DNA of 64,000 nucleotides from Mycolicibacterium aurum (GCA_900078775.1 LT549889.1:4340001-4404000); one strand, 5' to 3'. Shown: positions 8,120 to 16,554, numbered from the stretch's first letter. Notes: generated from the letters alone by a model not told the origin. A program made the numbers and translations.

Positions 8120-8346
8120 CAGCAATCCCTTCGTCCGGACTACATACCATGCAGATGTAATCTGCGCCACATTGCGTTCAAGAGTGTTACCTGAATCGCA
8201 TTGTCTGTTCAAGCTAGGTGGTCACTGCCCTTTTACGCAACAGTCAGATCACGATTTTTTGGGACGGCCGTGCCGCCGGCCCCGCAAATTCGGTATTCGT
8301 ACCGCTCGCAGGCCCCCGATTGGACCCCCTGGCTACTCTGTAACTC
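8120..8346. promoter_or_regulatory. whiB4-ponA2 intergenic region with leaderless ponA2 promoter
   Basis: A 227-base divergent control region. TACTCT at 8334-8339 is a -10 box ending 7 bases before the ponA2 ATG, so ponA2 is probably leaderless. On the whiB4 side there is an inverted repeat TACAT-N9-ATGTA at 8141-8159, 22 bases before the whiB4 start, which may be a regulator site. No gene is seen. Confidence 0.5.
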
Positions 8347-10803
8347 ATGCCTGAGCAGCCCAAGACGCCCCCGCCGGTCGCGGTGACGGTCATCAAGCTG
8401 ATGTGGTGCTGCCTGCTGACCGCGGTCATCGCGGCCGCGCTGATGTTCCCCGTCGTCGGCGGCATCGGTCTGATGTCCAACCGGGCCTCCGATGTGGTGG
8501 CCAACGGTTCGGCCCAACTGGTCGAGGGCGACATCCCCGCGGTCTCGACGATGACCGATGTGCGTGGCAACCCGATCGCCTGGCTCTACACCCAGCGCCG
8601 GTTCGAGGTGCCCATCGACCAGATCGCCAACACCATGAAGCTGGCGATCGTCTCCATCGAGGACAAGCGGTTCGCCGAACACAACGGTGTCGACGTGCAG
8701 GGCACTCTGACCGGCCTGTCCGGCTACCTGTCCGGCAAGACCGACACCCGCGGCGGGTCCACCATCGAGCAGCAGTATGTGAAGAACTACCAGCTGCTGG
8801 TGGTCGCCCAGACCGACGCCGAGAAGCGTGCGGCCATCGAGACCACCCCGGCCCGCAAGCTGCGCGAGATCCGGATGGCGCTGACGCTGGACAAGACGCT
8901 GACCAAGCCGGAGATCCTGACCCGCTACCTGAACCTGGTGTCCTTCGGCAACGGCGCGTTCGGCGTGCAGGACGCCGCCCAGACCTACTTCGGCATCAAC
9001 GCCTCCGAATTGAACTGGCAGCAGGCCGCCTTGCTGGCCGGCATGGTCCAGTCGACCAGCGTGCTGAACCCCTACACCAATCCCGAGGGGGCGCTGGCCC
9101 GACGGAACCTGGTGCTGGACACCATGATCGAGAACGTGCCCCAGGAGGCCGAGGCGCTGCGGGCGGCCAAGCAGGAGCCCCTCGGTGTGCTGCCCCAGCC
9201 CAACGAGCTGCCGCGCGGCTGCATCGCCGCCGGGGACCGTGCCTTCTTCTGCGATTACGCGCTGGAGTACCTGGCCCGGGCCGGGATCAGCAAGGACCAG
9301 ATCGCCAAGGGCGGGTATTTGATCCGCACCACGCTGGACCCCGACGTGCAGGCCAACGTCAAGTCGGCGATCAACCAGTACGCGCCCAGTGACGTCCGCG
9401 GTGTGGCCAGCGTGATGAGCGTGATCCGGCCCGGAAAGGACGCCCACCCGGTGGTGGCGATGGCCAGCAACCGCACCTATGGGCTGAACACCGACGCCGG
9501 TGAGACCATGCAGCCCCAGCCCTTCGCGCTGGCCGGTAACGGGGCCGGATCGGTGTTCAAGATCTTCACCGTCGCCGCGGGCATGGAGATGGGCATGGGC
9601 ATCGACACCCAGCTGCCCGTGCCGCCGGCGTTCCAGGCCAAGGGCCTGGGCAGCAGCAGCTCGCCGGGCTGCCCGCCGGCCACCTGGTGTGTGCGCAACG
9701 CCGGCAGCTACCGGGATTCGATGAACATCACCGATGCGCTGGCCACCTCCCCGAACACCGCGTTCGCCAAGCTGATCTCGCAGGTCGGCGTGCCCAAGGC
9801 CGTCGACATGGCGGTCCGGTTGGGCTTGCGCTCCTACGCGCTGCCCGGCACCGCGCGCGATTACGACCCGAACAGCACCGAGAGCCTCGCCGACTTCGTC
9901 AAGCGCCAGAACATCGGCTCGTTCACCCTGGGCCCGATCGAGGTCAACGGCCTGGAGCTGTCGAACGTCGCCGCGACCATCGCCTCCGGCGGCACCTGGT
10001 GCCCGCCCAACCCGATCGACAAGGTCTACGACCGGCACGGCAACGAGGTCGCGGTGACCACCGAGACCTGCGAACAGGTCGTGCCCGAAGGGCTGGCCAA
10101 CACCCTGGCCAACGCGCTGAGCAAGGACGACACCGGCGCGGGCACCGCGGCCGGGGCAGCCGGCTCGGTGGGCTGGAATCTGCCGATGTCCGGCAAGACC
10201 GGCACCACCGAATCGAACCGGTCCTCGGCGTTCCTCGGGTTCACCAGCGCCTTCGCCGCGGCCAACTACATCTACGACGATTCCCCGACGCCCAGCGAGC
10301 TGTGCTCGTTCCCGCTGCGTCAGTGCGGATCCGGGAACCTGTTCGGCGGTAACGAGCCGGCCCGCACCTGGTTCTCGGCGATGAAACCGATCACCCCGGA
10401 CAACGTGGTGCTGCCGCCCACCGACCCGCGTTACGTCGAGGGCGGCCCCGGATCGCGGGTGCCCAGTGTGGGTGGCATGAACATCGATCTGGCCCGCCAG
10501 CGGCTCAAGGAGGCCGGTTTCCAGGTCGCGGACCAGCCGTCCTCGGTCAACAGCAGCTCCCCGGCCGGTGCGGTGGTCGGCACCTCCCCGTCCGGACAGA
10601 CCATCCCCGGTTCGATCATCACAATCCTGACCAGCAACGGCATCGCGCCCGCACCCCCGCCGCCGCCGGTGGGTGTGCCGCCGATCCCGGGCCTGCCGGC
10701 ACCGGTCGGGGAAACGGTCATCCAGATCCCCGGCCTGCCGCCGATCACGGTGCCTGTCCTCGGGCCGCCACCTCCTCCGCCGCCGCCCCCGCCGGTGCCG
10801 TGA
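8347..10803 (+). CDS. ponA2: Class A penicillin-binding protein PonA2 with PASTA domain
   Basis: Bifunctional peptidoglycan synthase, 818 residues (Rv3682). A short cytoplasmic N-terminus and one membrane helix (about 12-43) precede the GT51 glycosyltransferase domain, with catalytic Glu105 in SIEDKRFAEH and the RGGSTIEQQ motif. The transpeptidase domain has Ser402-V-F-K, Ser468-P-N470 and Lys617-T-G. One PASTA domain (about residues 702-765) is followed by a Pro-rich tail. It polymerises and cross-links cell wall glycan outside the membrane. The ATG is 7 bases after a TACTCT -10 box. Confidence 0.95.
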   Translation: MPEQPKTPPPVAVTVIKLMWCCLLTAVIAAALMFPVVGGIGLMSNRASDVVANGSAQLVEGDIPAVSTMTDVRGNPIAWLYTQRRFEVPIDQIANTMKLAIVSIEDKRFAEHNGVDVQGTLTGLSGYLSGKTDTRGGSTIEQQYVKNYQLLVVAQTDAEKRAAIETTPARKLREIRMALTLDKTLTKPEILTRYLNLVSFGNGAFGVQDAAQTYFGINASELNWQQAALLAGMVQSTSVLNPYTNPEGALARRNLVLDTMIENVPQEAEALRAAKQEPLGVLPQPNELPRGCIAAGDRAFFCDYALEYLARAGISKDQIAKGGYLIRTTLDPDVQANVKSAINQYAPSDVRGVASVMSVIRPGKDAHPVVAMASNRTYGLNTDAGETMQPQPFALAGNGAGSVFKIFTVAAGMEMGMGIDTQLPVPPAFQAKGLGSSSSPGCPPATWCVRNAGSYRDSMNITDALATSPNTAFAKLISQVGVPKAVDMAVRLGLRSYALPGTARDYDPNSTESLADFVKRQNIGSFTLGPIEVNGLELSNVAATIASGGTWCPPNPIDKVYDRHGNEVAVTTETCEQVVPEGLANTLANALSKDDTGAGTAAGAAGSVGWNLPMSGKTGTTESNRSSAFLGFTSAFAAANYIYDDSPTPSELCSFPLRQCGSGNLFGGNEPARTWFSAMKPITPDNVVLPPTDPRYVEGGPGSRVPSVGGMNIDLARQRLKEAGFQVADQPSSVNSSSPAGAVVGTSPSGQTIPGSIITILTSNGIAPAPPPPPVGVPPIPGLPAPVGETVIQIPGLPPITVPVLGPPPPPPPPPPVP

Positions 10804-10823
10804 TCTGGCAGTAAGCTGCTGGC

Positions 10824-11771
10824 ATGTCGCACCTGAAGAACACCGCCGCGATCGCCGCGGGCACTCTGGCCGCCGGCATCGGTTACGCGTCGCTCATCGA
10901 GCGCAATGCGTTCGCGCTTCGGGAAGTGACGATGCCGGTGCTCACGCCGGGCTCCACCCCGCTGCGCGTGCTGCACCTGTCCGACCTGCACATGCTGCCG
11001 CGGCAGCGGCGCAAGCAGGCGTGGCTCCGGGATCTGGCGTCCCTGCAGCCCGACTTCGTGGTCAACACCGGGGACAACCTGTCGCACCAGAAGGCGGTGC
11101 CCGCGGTGGTACAGGCGCTCGGCGACCTGCTGTCGGTGCCGGGTGTGTTCGTCTTCGGCAGCAACGACTACTTCGCGCCGAGACCGAAGAACCCGGCCAA
11201 CTACCTGTTCAACAAGAAACGCCGGATCCACGGCGACCCGCTGCCCTGGCAGGATCTGCGCGCGGCCTTCACCGAGCGCGGCTGGCTGGACATGACCCAT
11301 GTGCGCCGGGAGTTCGACGTGGCCGGGCTGCGCATCGCCGCCGCCGGCGTGGACGACCCGCACCTCAAGCGCGACCGCTACGAGACCATCGCCGGCCCGG
11401 CCAGCCCGACGGCGAACCTGAAGCTCGGTGTCACGCACTCTCCCGAGCCTTGGGTGCTGGACCGCTTCGCCGCCGACGGCTATCAGCTGGTGATGGCCGG
11501 GCACACCCACGGCGGCCAACTGTGCCTGCCGTTCTACGGGGCGCTGGCCACCAACTGCGATATCGACCGCACCCGGGCCAAGGGGCCGTCGCAGTGGGGT
11601 GCGGACATGAAGCTGCACGTGTCGGCCGGCATCGGCACCTCGCCGTACGCCCCGGTGCGGTTCTGCTGCCGCCCGGAGGCCACCCTGCTCACCCTGGTGG
11701 CCAGCCCGACCAAGGGCTCGGCGCGGGATACCCGGGCCGGGCAGGTACATCCGACCGTATCGGCACGGTGA
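10824..11771 (+). CDS. Metallophosphoesterase (Rv3683-like)
   Basis: A calcineurin-like metallophosphoesterase of 315 residues with an N-terminal hydrophobic helix (about residues 6-22) that should anchor it to the membrane. Metal-binding motifs are D54-L-H56, G83-D84-N85 and GHTHGGQ. The third motif reads GSND (112-115) where most of the superfamily has GNHD, so the usual catalytic His position is Asp-adjacent and changed. It resembles YkuE/YaeI-type lipid-associated phosphoesterases. A TAAGCT box ends 6 bases before the ATG (leaderless). Substrate unknown. Confidence 0.87.
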   Translation: MSHLKNTAAIAAGTLAAGIGYASLIERNAFALREVTMPVLTPGSTPLRVLHLSDLHMLPRQRRKQAWLRDLASLQPDFVVNTGDNLSHQKAVPAVVQALGDLLSVPGVFVFGSNDYFAPRPKNPANYLFNKKRRIHGDPLPWQDLRAAFTERGWLDMTHVRREFDVAGLRIAAAGVDDPHLKRDRYETIAGPASPTANLKLGVTHSPEPWVLDRFAADGYQLVMAGHTHGGQLCLPFYGALATNCDIDRTRAKGPSQWGADMKLHVSAGIGTSPYAPVRFCCRPEATLLTLVASPTKGSARDTRAGQVHPTVSAR

Positions 11772-12871
11772 GCGCCGACGGCGACATCGCCTGTGGCCGA
11801 CCCCGGGACTGGGTGGACAACGCCGTCCGGTTGATCGAGGCCGACGCCCGGCGCAGCGCCGACACCCATCTGCTGCGCTACCCGCTGCCCTCGGCGTGGG
11901 CCGGCCGCCACGATGTGGCGCTGTACCTCAAGGACGAGACCACCCACATCACCGGCAGCCTGAAACACCGACTGGCGCGCTCACTGTTCCTCTACGGGTT
12001 GTGCAACGGCTGGATCGGCGAGGGCACCACCGTCATCGAGGCGTCCTCGGGATCCACCGCGGTGTCCGAGGCGTACTTCGCCGCGCTGCTGGGCCTGCCG
12101 TTCATCGCCGTGATGCCCCGCTCGACCAGTGCGGCCAAGATCGCGCTGATCGAATCACAAGGTGGCCGTTGCCATTTCGTCTCCTCGTCCGGGGAGGTGT
12201 ACGAGGAGGCCGAGCGGCTCGCGGTGCAGACCGGCGGGCACTACCTGGATCAGTTCACCAACGCCGAACGGGCCACCGACTGGCGCGGGAACAACAACAT
12301 CGCCGAGTCGATCTTCGAGCAGATGGCGCAGGAGTCCCACCCGGTGCCGGACTGGATCGTGGTGGGGGCGGGCACCGGCGGCACCAGTGCCACCATCGGC
12401 CGCTATCTGCGCTACCGCCGGTATCCGACGAGGCTGTGCGTGGTGGACCCGGAGAACTCGGCGTTCTTCCCGTCCTACGCCCACGGCGACCCCGACTTCG
12501 AGACCGGCGCATCGTCGCGCATCGAGGGGATCGGCCGGCCGCGGGTGGAACCGTCCTTCCAGCCAGGCGTGGTGGACCGGATGATCACGGTGCCCGACGC
12601 CGCCTCGGTGGCCGCGGCCCAGCACGTCAGCCGGGTCCTGGGCCGCCGGGTCGGCCCGTCCACGGGCACCAACGTGTGGGGTGCGTTCAAACTGCTGGCC
12701 GAGATGATCGCCGCGGGGCACAGCGGATCGGTGGTCACCCTGCTGGCCGACAGTGGTGATCGTTACACCGACACCTACTTCGACGCGGAGTGGCTGACCA
12801 GCCAGGGGTTGAACCCCTCCGAACCCGCCGAGGTACTGCGCAGGTTCGAATCCTCGGCCCTTTGGGCCTGA
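11768..12871 (+). CDS. cds1: PLP-dependent cysteine synthase-like enzyme / cysteine desulfhydrase (Rv3684, Cds1)
   Basis: A fold-type II PLP enzyme of 367 residues related to cysteine synthase and cystathionine beta-synthase. The PLP lysine lies in GSLKHRLA, the substrate loop in EASSGSTAVS, and the phosphate-binding glycine loop in GAGTGGTSATIG. The M. tuberculosis homologue has been reported to release H2S from cysteine. The start is the GTG at 11768, overlapping the metallophosphoesterase stop by 4 bases. The much longer open frame upstream is a shadow of the two preceding genes. Sulfur-donor specificity cannot be read from sequence alone. Confidence 0.87.
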   Translation: MSADGDIACGRPRDWVDNAVRLIEADARRSADTHLLRYPLPSAWAGRHDVALYLKDETTHITGSLKHRLARSLFLYGLCNGWIGEGTTVIEASSGSTAVSEAYFAALLGLPFIAVMPRSTSAAKIALIESQGGRCHFVSSSGEVYEEAERLAVQTGGHYLDQFTNAERATDWRGNNNIAESIFEQMAQESHPVPDWIVVGAGTGGTSATIGRYLRYRRYPTRLCVVDPENSAFFPSYAHGDPDFETGASSRIEGIGRPRVEPSFQPGVVDRMITVPDAASVAAAQHVSRVLGRRVGPSTGTNVWGAFKLLAEMIAAGHSGSVVTLLADSGDRYTDTYFDAEWLTSQGLNPSEPAEVLRRFESSALWA

Positions 12872-12954
12872 TCCTCGCGACGGCCGGTCAGGTACAGCCA
12901 CAGCGCGGCCAGCGCGAAGAAACCGATGTAGACCGAAGCTCCCAAGGCGGTCAT
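12775..12954 (-). CDS. Possible small single-span membrane protein
   Basis: A 59-residue open frame starting MTALGASVYIG with one clear membrane helix (about residues 4-22) followed by GRREDQ and a polar tail. A purine-rich GAGA lies 5-8 bases before the ATG. The last third overlaps the 3' end of cds1 on the other strand by 97 bases, which is unusual, so the tail may be fortuitous. Function unknown. Confidence 0.4.
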   Translation of the reverse strand: MTALGASVYIGFFALAALWLYLTGRREDQAQRAEDSNLRSTSAGSEGFNPWLVSHSASK

Positions 12955-13097
12955 GGCTGTCTCTTTTCGCGGTCGCGGACCGCTCCCCCGAGCGGCACCT
13001 GTGTCGTCTACAACGCCATCGGGGTCCGACAATCTTCCCGGTCGGGAGCCGTTTGGATTTCCGACCACCCAGTGCGATACGCTGTCGTGGCTTCACT

Positions 13098-13171
13098 CGG
13101 GGTGTGGCGCAGCTTGGTAGCGTGCTTCGTTCGGGACGAAGAGGTCGTGGGTTCAAATCCCGCCACCCCGA
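13098..13171 (+). tRNA. tRNA-Pro (anticodon CGG)
   Basis: A full cloverleaf of 74 bases. The acceptor stem pairs CGGGGTG with CACCCCG. The anticodon arm is CTTCG-TTCGGGA-CGAAG, giving anticodon CGG (Pro, codon CCG). The T arm is GTGGG-TTCAAAT-CCCGC. The 3' CCA is not encoded. It follows cds1, as in M. tuberculosis, and marks the left border of the arsenic cluster. Confidence 0.96.
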
Positions 13172-13189
13172 CAGAGTTGTAGCAGGCGA

Positions 13190-13223
13190 GAAGGCCCTGA
13201 TCCGGATTCGGATCGGGGCCTTC
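13190..13223 (+). terminator. Terminator of tRNA-Pro
   Basis: A 15-bp stem with one G-T pair (13190-13204 with 13209-13223) and a 4-base loop, 18 bases after the tRNA, followed by CCGCTTT. A strong intrinsic-type terminator. Confidence 0.75.
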
Positions 13224-13358
13224 CCGCTTTCGCCGATCAGGCCGGGGGCGGCCGCTTTTCGGGCGAATGTCGTGCCCGCTCGTCGGTGTTCGTCATGCTG
13301 GAAGCTCTGCACGTTGTGGGCGCGATGCCAGGCAGTCGGTCGACGGACCGCCGGGAAG

Positions 13359-13718
13359 CTAGCGGCAGCAGTTCGGGTCGAGCACGACACACAGCGCCTG
13401 CAGGGCTTCCGGGTGCACGCGGTGAAACATGTTCATGCCGCGACGCTCGGAGAGGACCAGGCCCGCCTTGCGCAGCTGGGTCAGGTGGTGACTCACCGTG
13501 GATTCGGTCAGGCCGAGGGCCGCGGCGAGGTCACCGCTGTTGCGCCCCCCTTCCGAAGCCGCGAACAGGTGCGACACCAGTTTCACCCGGGCCGGATCGG
13601 CGAGTGCCTTGAGGCGCAGGGCGACGTCCAGTGCGTCGTCATCGCTCATCGGACCAGCGGCGACGGGGGCGCAGCACACCGGTGCGGACATGTCGATGAC
13701 AGGCAGCGCTCTGGGCAT
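13359..13718 (-). CDS. arsR: ArsR-family metalloid repressor 1 (Rv2640c-like)
   Basis: A 119-residue ArsR/SmtB repressor with the winged helix (LGLTESTVSHHLTQLRKAGL). Cys15-Cys16 near the N-terminus match two of the As(III) ligands of actinobacterial ArsR, but there is no Cys in the ECxCDL-type position (here SEGGRNSGDL). Instead Cys110 and a terminal Cys117-Cys118 pair are present. It is divergent from the cadI/arsR/acr3 operon across a 60-base region with two mirrored operator boxes, which it probably controls. Start ATG 13718; an alternative is the internal MSAPVCC. Confidence 0.85.
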   Translation of the reverse strand: MPRALPVIDMSAPVCCAPVAAGPMSDDDALDVALRLKALADPARVKLVSHLFAASEGGRNSGDLAAALGLTESTVSHHLTQLRKAGLVLSERRGMNMFHRVHPEALQALCVVLDPNCCR

Positions 13719-13739
13719 GGGATCAGTCTGCCATAAACA

Positions 13740-13799
13740 TTGACATATATCGAAAAGGTGGCATGCTGGGCGCCAGCGCGCTACTTCGATATATGTCAA
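13740..13799. promoter_or_regulatory. Divergent ars operator: two mirrored 15-bp boxes
   Basis: TTGACATATATCGAA at 13740-13754 and its exact reverse complement at 13785-13799, 30 bases apart, between arsR1 and cadI. Each box also contains a -35-like TTGACA, one for each strand, so repressor binding should block both promoters. The TTCGAT core recurs at the other two ars operators in this cluster. Confidence 0.8.
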
Positions 13800-13820
13800 A
13801 CACCCGAGGAGGTTGGACTC

Positions 13821-14297
13821 ATGTCCCGCGTACAACTGGCACTCAATGTCGATGACCTCGACGAGGCAATCACGTTCTACAGCAAGCTGTTCAACACCGA
13901 CCCCGCCAAGGTGAAGCCCGGTTACGCCAACTTCGCCGTCACCGAGCCTCCGCTGAAGCTGGTGCTGCTGGAGAACCCCGGCAAGGGCGGCACCATCAAT
14001 CACCTCGGCGTGGAAGTCGCGTCCAGCGAGGCCGTCCATACCGAGATCGCCCGCCTGACCGGAGCGGGCCTCATCACCGAGGAGGAGATCGGCACCACGT
14101 GTTGCTTCGCCACCCAGGACAAGGTGTGGGTGACCGGGCCCGCCGGCGAGAAATGGGAGGTCTATACGGTGCTCGCCGACTCGGACACGTTCGGCACCAG
14201 CCCCCGGCACCTCGATGAGGCCACCGAGGACGCCGAGGTGTGCTGCGGCAACCAAGGCAGCACTGCGTCCACCGCGGCCGTGACATCCTGCTGCTGA
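13821..14297 (+). CDS. cadI: CadI/ArsI-type VOC-family protein
   Basis: A 158-residue vicinal-oxygen-chelate fold protein, very close to cadmium-induced CadI (Rv2641) and related to ArsI C-As lyases that break down organoarsenicals. It has His61 (NHLGVEV) as a likely metal ligand and the vicinal Cys94-Cys95 pair in GTTCCFATQD that binds trivalent arsenicals in ArsI. Extra Cys pairs occur near the end (VCCGN and the terminal SCC). The ATG at 13821 has GAGGAGG 8-14 bases upstream. It is first in the arsenic operon. Whether it is a lyase or a metal-binding protein is not decided by sequence. Confidence 0.88.
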   Translation: MSRVQLALNVDDLDEAITFYSKLFNTDPAKVKPGYANFAVTEPPLKLVLLENPGKGGTINHLGVEVASSEAVHTEIARLTGAGLITEEEIGTTCCFATQDKVWVTGPAGEKWEVYTVLADSDTFGTSPRHLDEATEDAEVCCGNQGSTASTAAVTSCC

Positions 14298-14305
14298 CCA
14301 CAGCC

Positions 14306-14336
14306 GGTGGGCATACCTGCGATCGGTATGCCCACC
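14306..14336 (+). terminator. Hairpin after cadI
   Basis: A perfect 12-bp stem (14306-14317 with 14325-14336) and a 7-base loop, starting 8 bases after the cadI stop. It can separate or attenuate cadI from the arsR2-acr3-arsC genes. Confidence 0.7.
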
Positions 14337-14376
14337 GCCGGGCCACCGTTCATCTGCTGTTTGTTTGCACCGTGAT

Positions 14377-14396
14377 TCGATAACTGCCAATATCGA
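14377..14396. promoter_or_regulatory. ArsR2 operator
   Basis: Inverted repeat TCGATA-N8-TATCGA immediately upstream of arsR2, ending 3 bases before its ATG. It shares the TTCGATA core with the cadI/arsR1 boxes, so arsR2 probably controls its own operon. Confidence 0.55.
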
Positions 14397-14399
14397 TGA

Positions 14400-14771
14400 A
14401 TGTCGAACTCACCCGAGGTCACCGATGCGTGTTGTGTCACCGCGCCCCTGCTGAACCAGCCGCTGAGCGAGCGGGCCGCGGTGGAGGTGGCCAAGAAGCT
14501 CAAGGCCCTCGCCGACCCGGTGCGGCTGCGGCTGTTCAGTGCCATCGCCAGCCATGCCGGCGGTGAGGCCTGCGTCTGTGACATCTCCGGTGGCATCGAT
14601 GTGTCCCAACCCACGGTGTCACACCACCTGAAAGTCCTGCGCGACGCCGGCCTGCTGACCTCGCAGCGCCGGGCCTCATGGGTCTACTACGCCGTCGTCC
14701 CGGCCGCCCTCGGCGAGCTCTCGGTGCTGCTGGGCCTCAACACATCGACGCTCGCGGAGGCAACGGCATGA
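14400..14771 (+). CDS. arsR: ArsR-family arsenic repressor 2 (Rv2642-like)
   Basis: A 123-residue ArsR repressor with Cys11-Cys12 at the N-terminus and Cys58-Val-Cys60-Asp in the DNA-binding helix, the full As(III) ligand set of actinobacterial ArsR. The winged helix reads VSQPTVSHHLKVLRDAGLL. It overlaps acr3 by 4 bases (ATGA), so repressor and pump are co-translated and self-regulated. The ATG at 14400 lies just inside the operator, so the mRNA is probably leaderless or nearly so. Confidence 0.9.
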   Translation: MSNSPEVTDACCVTAPLLNQPLSERAAVEVAKKLKALADPVRLRLFSAIASHAGGEACVCDISGGIDVSQPTVSHHLKVLRDAGLLTSQRRASWVYYAVVPAALGELSVLLGLNTSTLAEATA

Positions 14772-15874
14772 CCGAGACCGCCGCATCGACTTCGGTGCCG
14801 ATCGTCGCGAAGCTGTCCACCCTGGACCGGTTCCTACCGGTGTGGATCGGCGTCGCCATGGTCGCCGGCCTGCTGCTCGGCCGCTGGACCCCGGGCCTGA
14901 ACACCGCTTTGGAAAGCGTTCAGCTCGACGGCATTTCGCTGCCCATCGCCCTGGGACTGCTGATCATGATGTACCCGGTGCTGGCCAAGGTCCGCTATGA
15001 CCGCCTCGACACCGTCACCGGGGACCGCAAGCTGCTGCTGAGCTCGCTGTTCCTGAACTGGGTGCTCGGCCCGGCCTTGATGTTCGCCCTGGCCTGGCTG
15101 CTGCTGCCCGACCTGCCCGAGTACCGCACCGGCCTGATCATCGTCGGCCTGGCCCGCTGCATCGCCATGGTCATCATCTGGAACGACCTGGCCTGCGGCG
15201 ACCGCGAGGCCGCCGCGGTACTGGTCGCGCTGAACTCGATCTTCCAGGTCATCATGTTCGCCGTCCTGGGCTGGTTCTACCTGTCGGTGCTGCCCGGCTG
15301 GCTGGGCCTGGAACAGACCACCATCAGCGCCTCACCCTGGCAGATCGCCAAATCGGTGCTGATCTTCCTCGGCATCCCCCTGTTGGCCGGGTACCTCTCC
15401 CGTCGATTCGGGGAGAAGGCCAAGGGCCGCGACTGGTACGAATCCAGGTTCCTTCCCCGCATCGGGCCGTGGGCACTGTACGGGCTGCTGTTCACCATCG
15501 TGATTCTCTTTGCGCTGCAGGGTGATCAGATCACCAGCCGCCCGCTGGACGTGGTGCGCATCGCGCTGCCGCTGCTGGCCTATTTCGCCATCATGTGGGG
15601 TGGGGGCTATCTGCTCGGCGCGGCGATCGGCCTGGGCTACCAGCGCACCACCACCCTGGCGTTCACCGCCGCCGGCAACAACTTCGAACTCGCCATCGCG
15701 GTGGCGATCGCCACCTACGGCGCCACCTCCGGCCAGGCCCTGGCCGGGGTGGTCGGCCCGCTGATCGAGGTTCCGGTCCTGGTCGCCCTGGTCTACGTAT
15801 CACTGGCCGTGCGGCGACGTTTCTCCGATCAGAGCACTGCGTCTTCAGCCACCAACTCGAGCAAGGAGTCGTGA
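14768..15874 (+). CDS. acr3: Acr3-type arsenite efflux permease
   Basis: A 368-residue membrane protein of the Acr3 (BASS superfamily) arsenite exporter type, with about ten membrane helices. The essential cysteine is Cys131 in GLARCIAMVIIWNDLA, the Acr3 signature. A second signature, AAGNNFELAIAVAIA, is near residues 300-315. It extrudes As(OH)3/arsenite. The ATG at 14768 overlaps the arsR2 stop. In Rv2643 of M. tuberculosis Acr3 is fused to an ArsC domain; here it ends at residue 368 and the reductases are separate genes. Confidence 0.94.
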   Translation: MTETAASTSVPIVAKLSTLDRFLPVWIGVAMVAGLLLGRWTPGLNTALESVQLDGISLPIALGLLIMMYPVLAKVRYDRLDTVTGDRKLLLSSLFLNWVLGPALMFALAWLLLPDLPEYRTGLIIVGLARCIAMVIIWNDLACGDREAAAVLVALNSIFQVIMFAVLGWFYLSVLPGWLGLEQTTISASPWQIAKSVLIFLGIPLLAGYLSRRFGEKAKGRDWYESRFLPRIGPWALYGLLFTIVILFALQGDQITSRPLDVVRIALPLLAYFAIMWGGGYLLGAAIGLGYQRTTTLAFTAAGNNFELAIAVAIATYGATSGQALAGVVGPLIEVPVLVALVYVSLAVRRRFSDQSTASSATNSSKES

Positions 15875-15878
15875 CCCC

Positions 15879-16550
15879 ATGTCTGACAATCCCGCCGCCC
15901 TGCGCCCACACCGTGATCTGTCCATCGACCAACAGCACGCCCTCAGGACTGCGGCGACACGGCTGGAACGCGACTTCGGCGACAGCTTCGGCGTCGAAAC
16001 CATCGAGCGCTTCCTGCACACCTCCTACGACCAATTCGCCGGTCATGCCACCATCCCCAACTTCCTGCCGTTGCTTGCCGAGCGGTTCGCCCGCCAGCGC
16101 CTGCATGCTCTGGCGCGCGTGGAAGGCAGGATCAGCGACGGCAAGCCCACCGTGCTGTTCCTGTGCACCCACAACGCCGGCCGCTCGCAGATTGCCTTGG
16201 CCTACTTCACTCACCTGGCCGGCGATGCCGCCGTGGCCTGGTCCGGCGGCTCCGAACCGGGTGACCACATCAACCCCTCCGCCGTCGCCGCCATGGCCGA
16301 AGTCGGCATCGACATCACCGGCGAATTCCCCAAACCCTGGACCGACGAGATCGTGCAGGCCGCCGACGTCGTGATCACCATGGGCTGCGGTGATGCCTGC
16401 CCTGTCTTCCCCGGCAAGCGCTACGAGAACTGGGAATTGCCCGACCCCGCGGGCCAAGACGTCGATGCGGTTCGCCCCATTCGCGACGACATCGAAGAAC
16501 GCGTCCGGCGCCTGCTCGCCGAACTCAACGTCACCGCCCGACAGGCCTGA
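15879..16550 (+). CDS. arsC: Arsenate reductase ArsC with N-terminal helical domain
   Basis: A 223-residue low-molecular-weight-phosphatase-type arsenate reductase. An N-terminal helical domain (about residues 10-80) precedes the catalytic domain, whose P-loop is Cys96-THNAGR-Ser (CX5R) and whose resolving pair is Cys170 and Cys174 (MGCGDACP). The N-terminal domain type is common in actinobacterial ArsC that use mycothiol/mycoredoxin or thioredoxin. It converts arsenate to arsenite for Acr3. It starts 4 bases after acr3. Confidence 0.9.
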   Translation: MSDNPAALRPHRDLSIDQQHALRTAATRLERDFGDSFGVETIERFLHTSYDQFAGHATIPNFLPLLAERFARQRLHALARVEGRISDGKPTVLFLCTHNAGRSQIALAYFTHLAGDAAVAWSGGSEPGDHINPSAVAAMAEVGIDITGEFPKPWTDEIVQAADVVITMGCGDACPVFPGKRYENWELPDPAGQDVDAVRPIRDDIEERVRRLLAELNVTARQA

Positions 16551-16554
16551 CCCG

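Noticed and set aside
8233..10038. 601-codon open frame on the minus strand opposite ponA2
   Set aside because: Antisense to a complete PBP with all catalytic motifs; composition is a GC-skew artefact.
12835..12871. tRNA-like T-loop (GGTTCGAATCC) at the end of cds1
   Set aside because: The stems do not pair beyond three bases, there is no acceptor or anticodon arm, and the bases are coding sequence of cds1.
13740..13820. Extending cadI upstream to an ATG-like start at 13740
   Set aside because: The upstream codons lie in the mirrored operator; the ATG at 13821 has a strong GAGGAGG and matches the CadI N-terminus.
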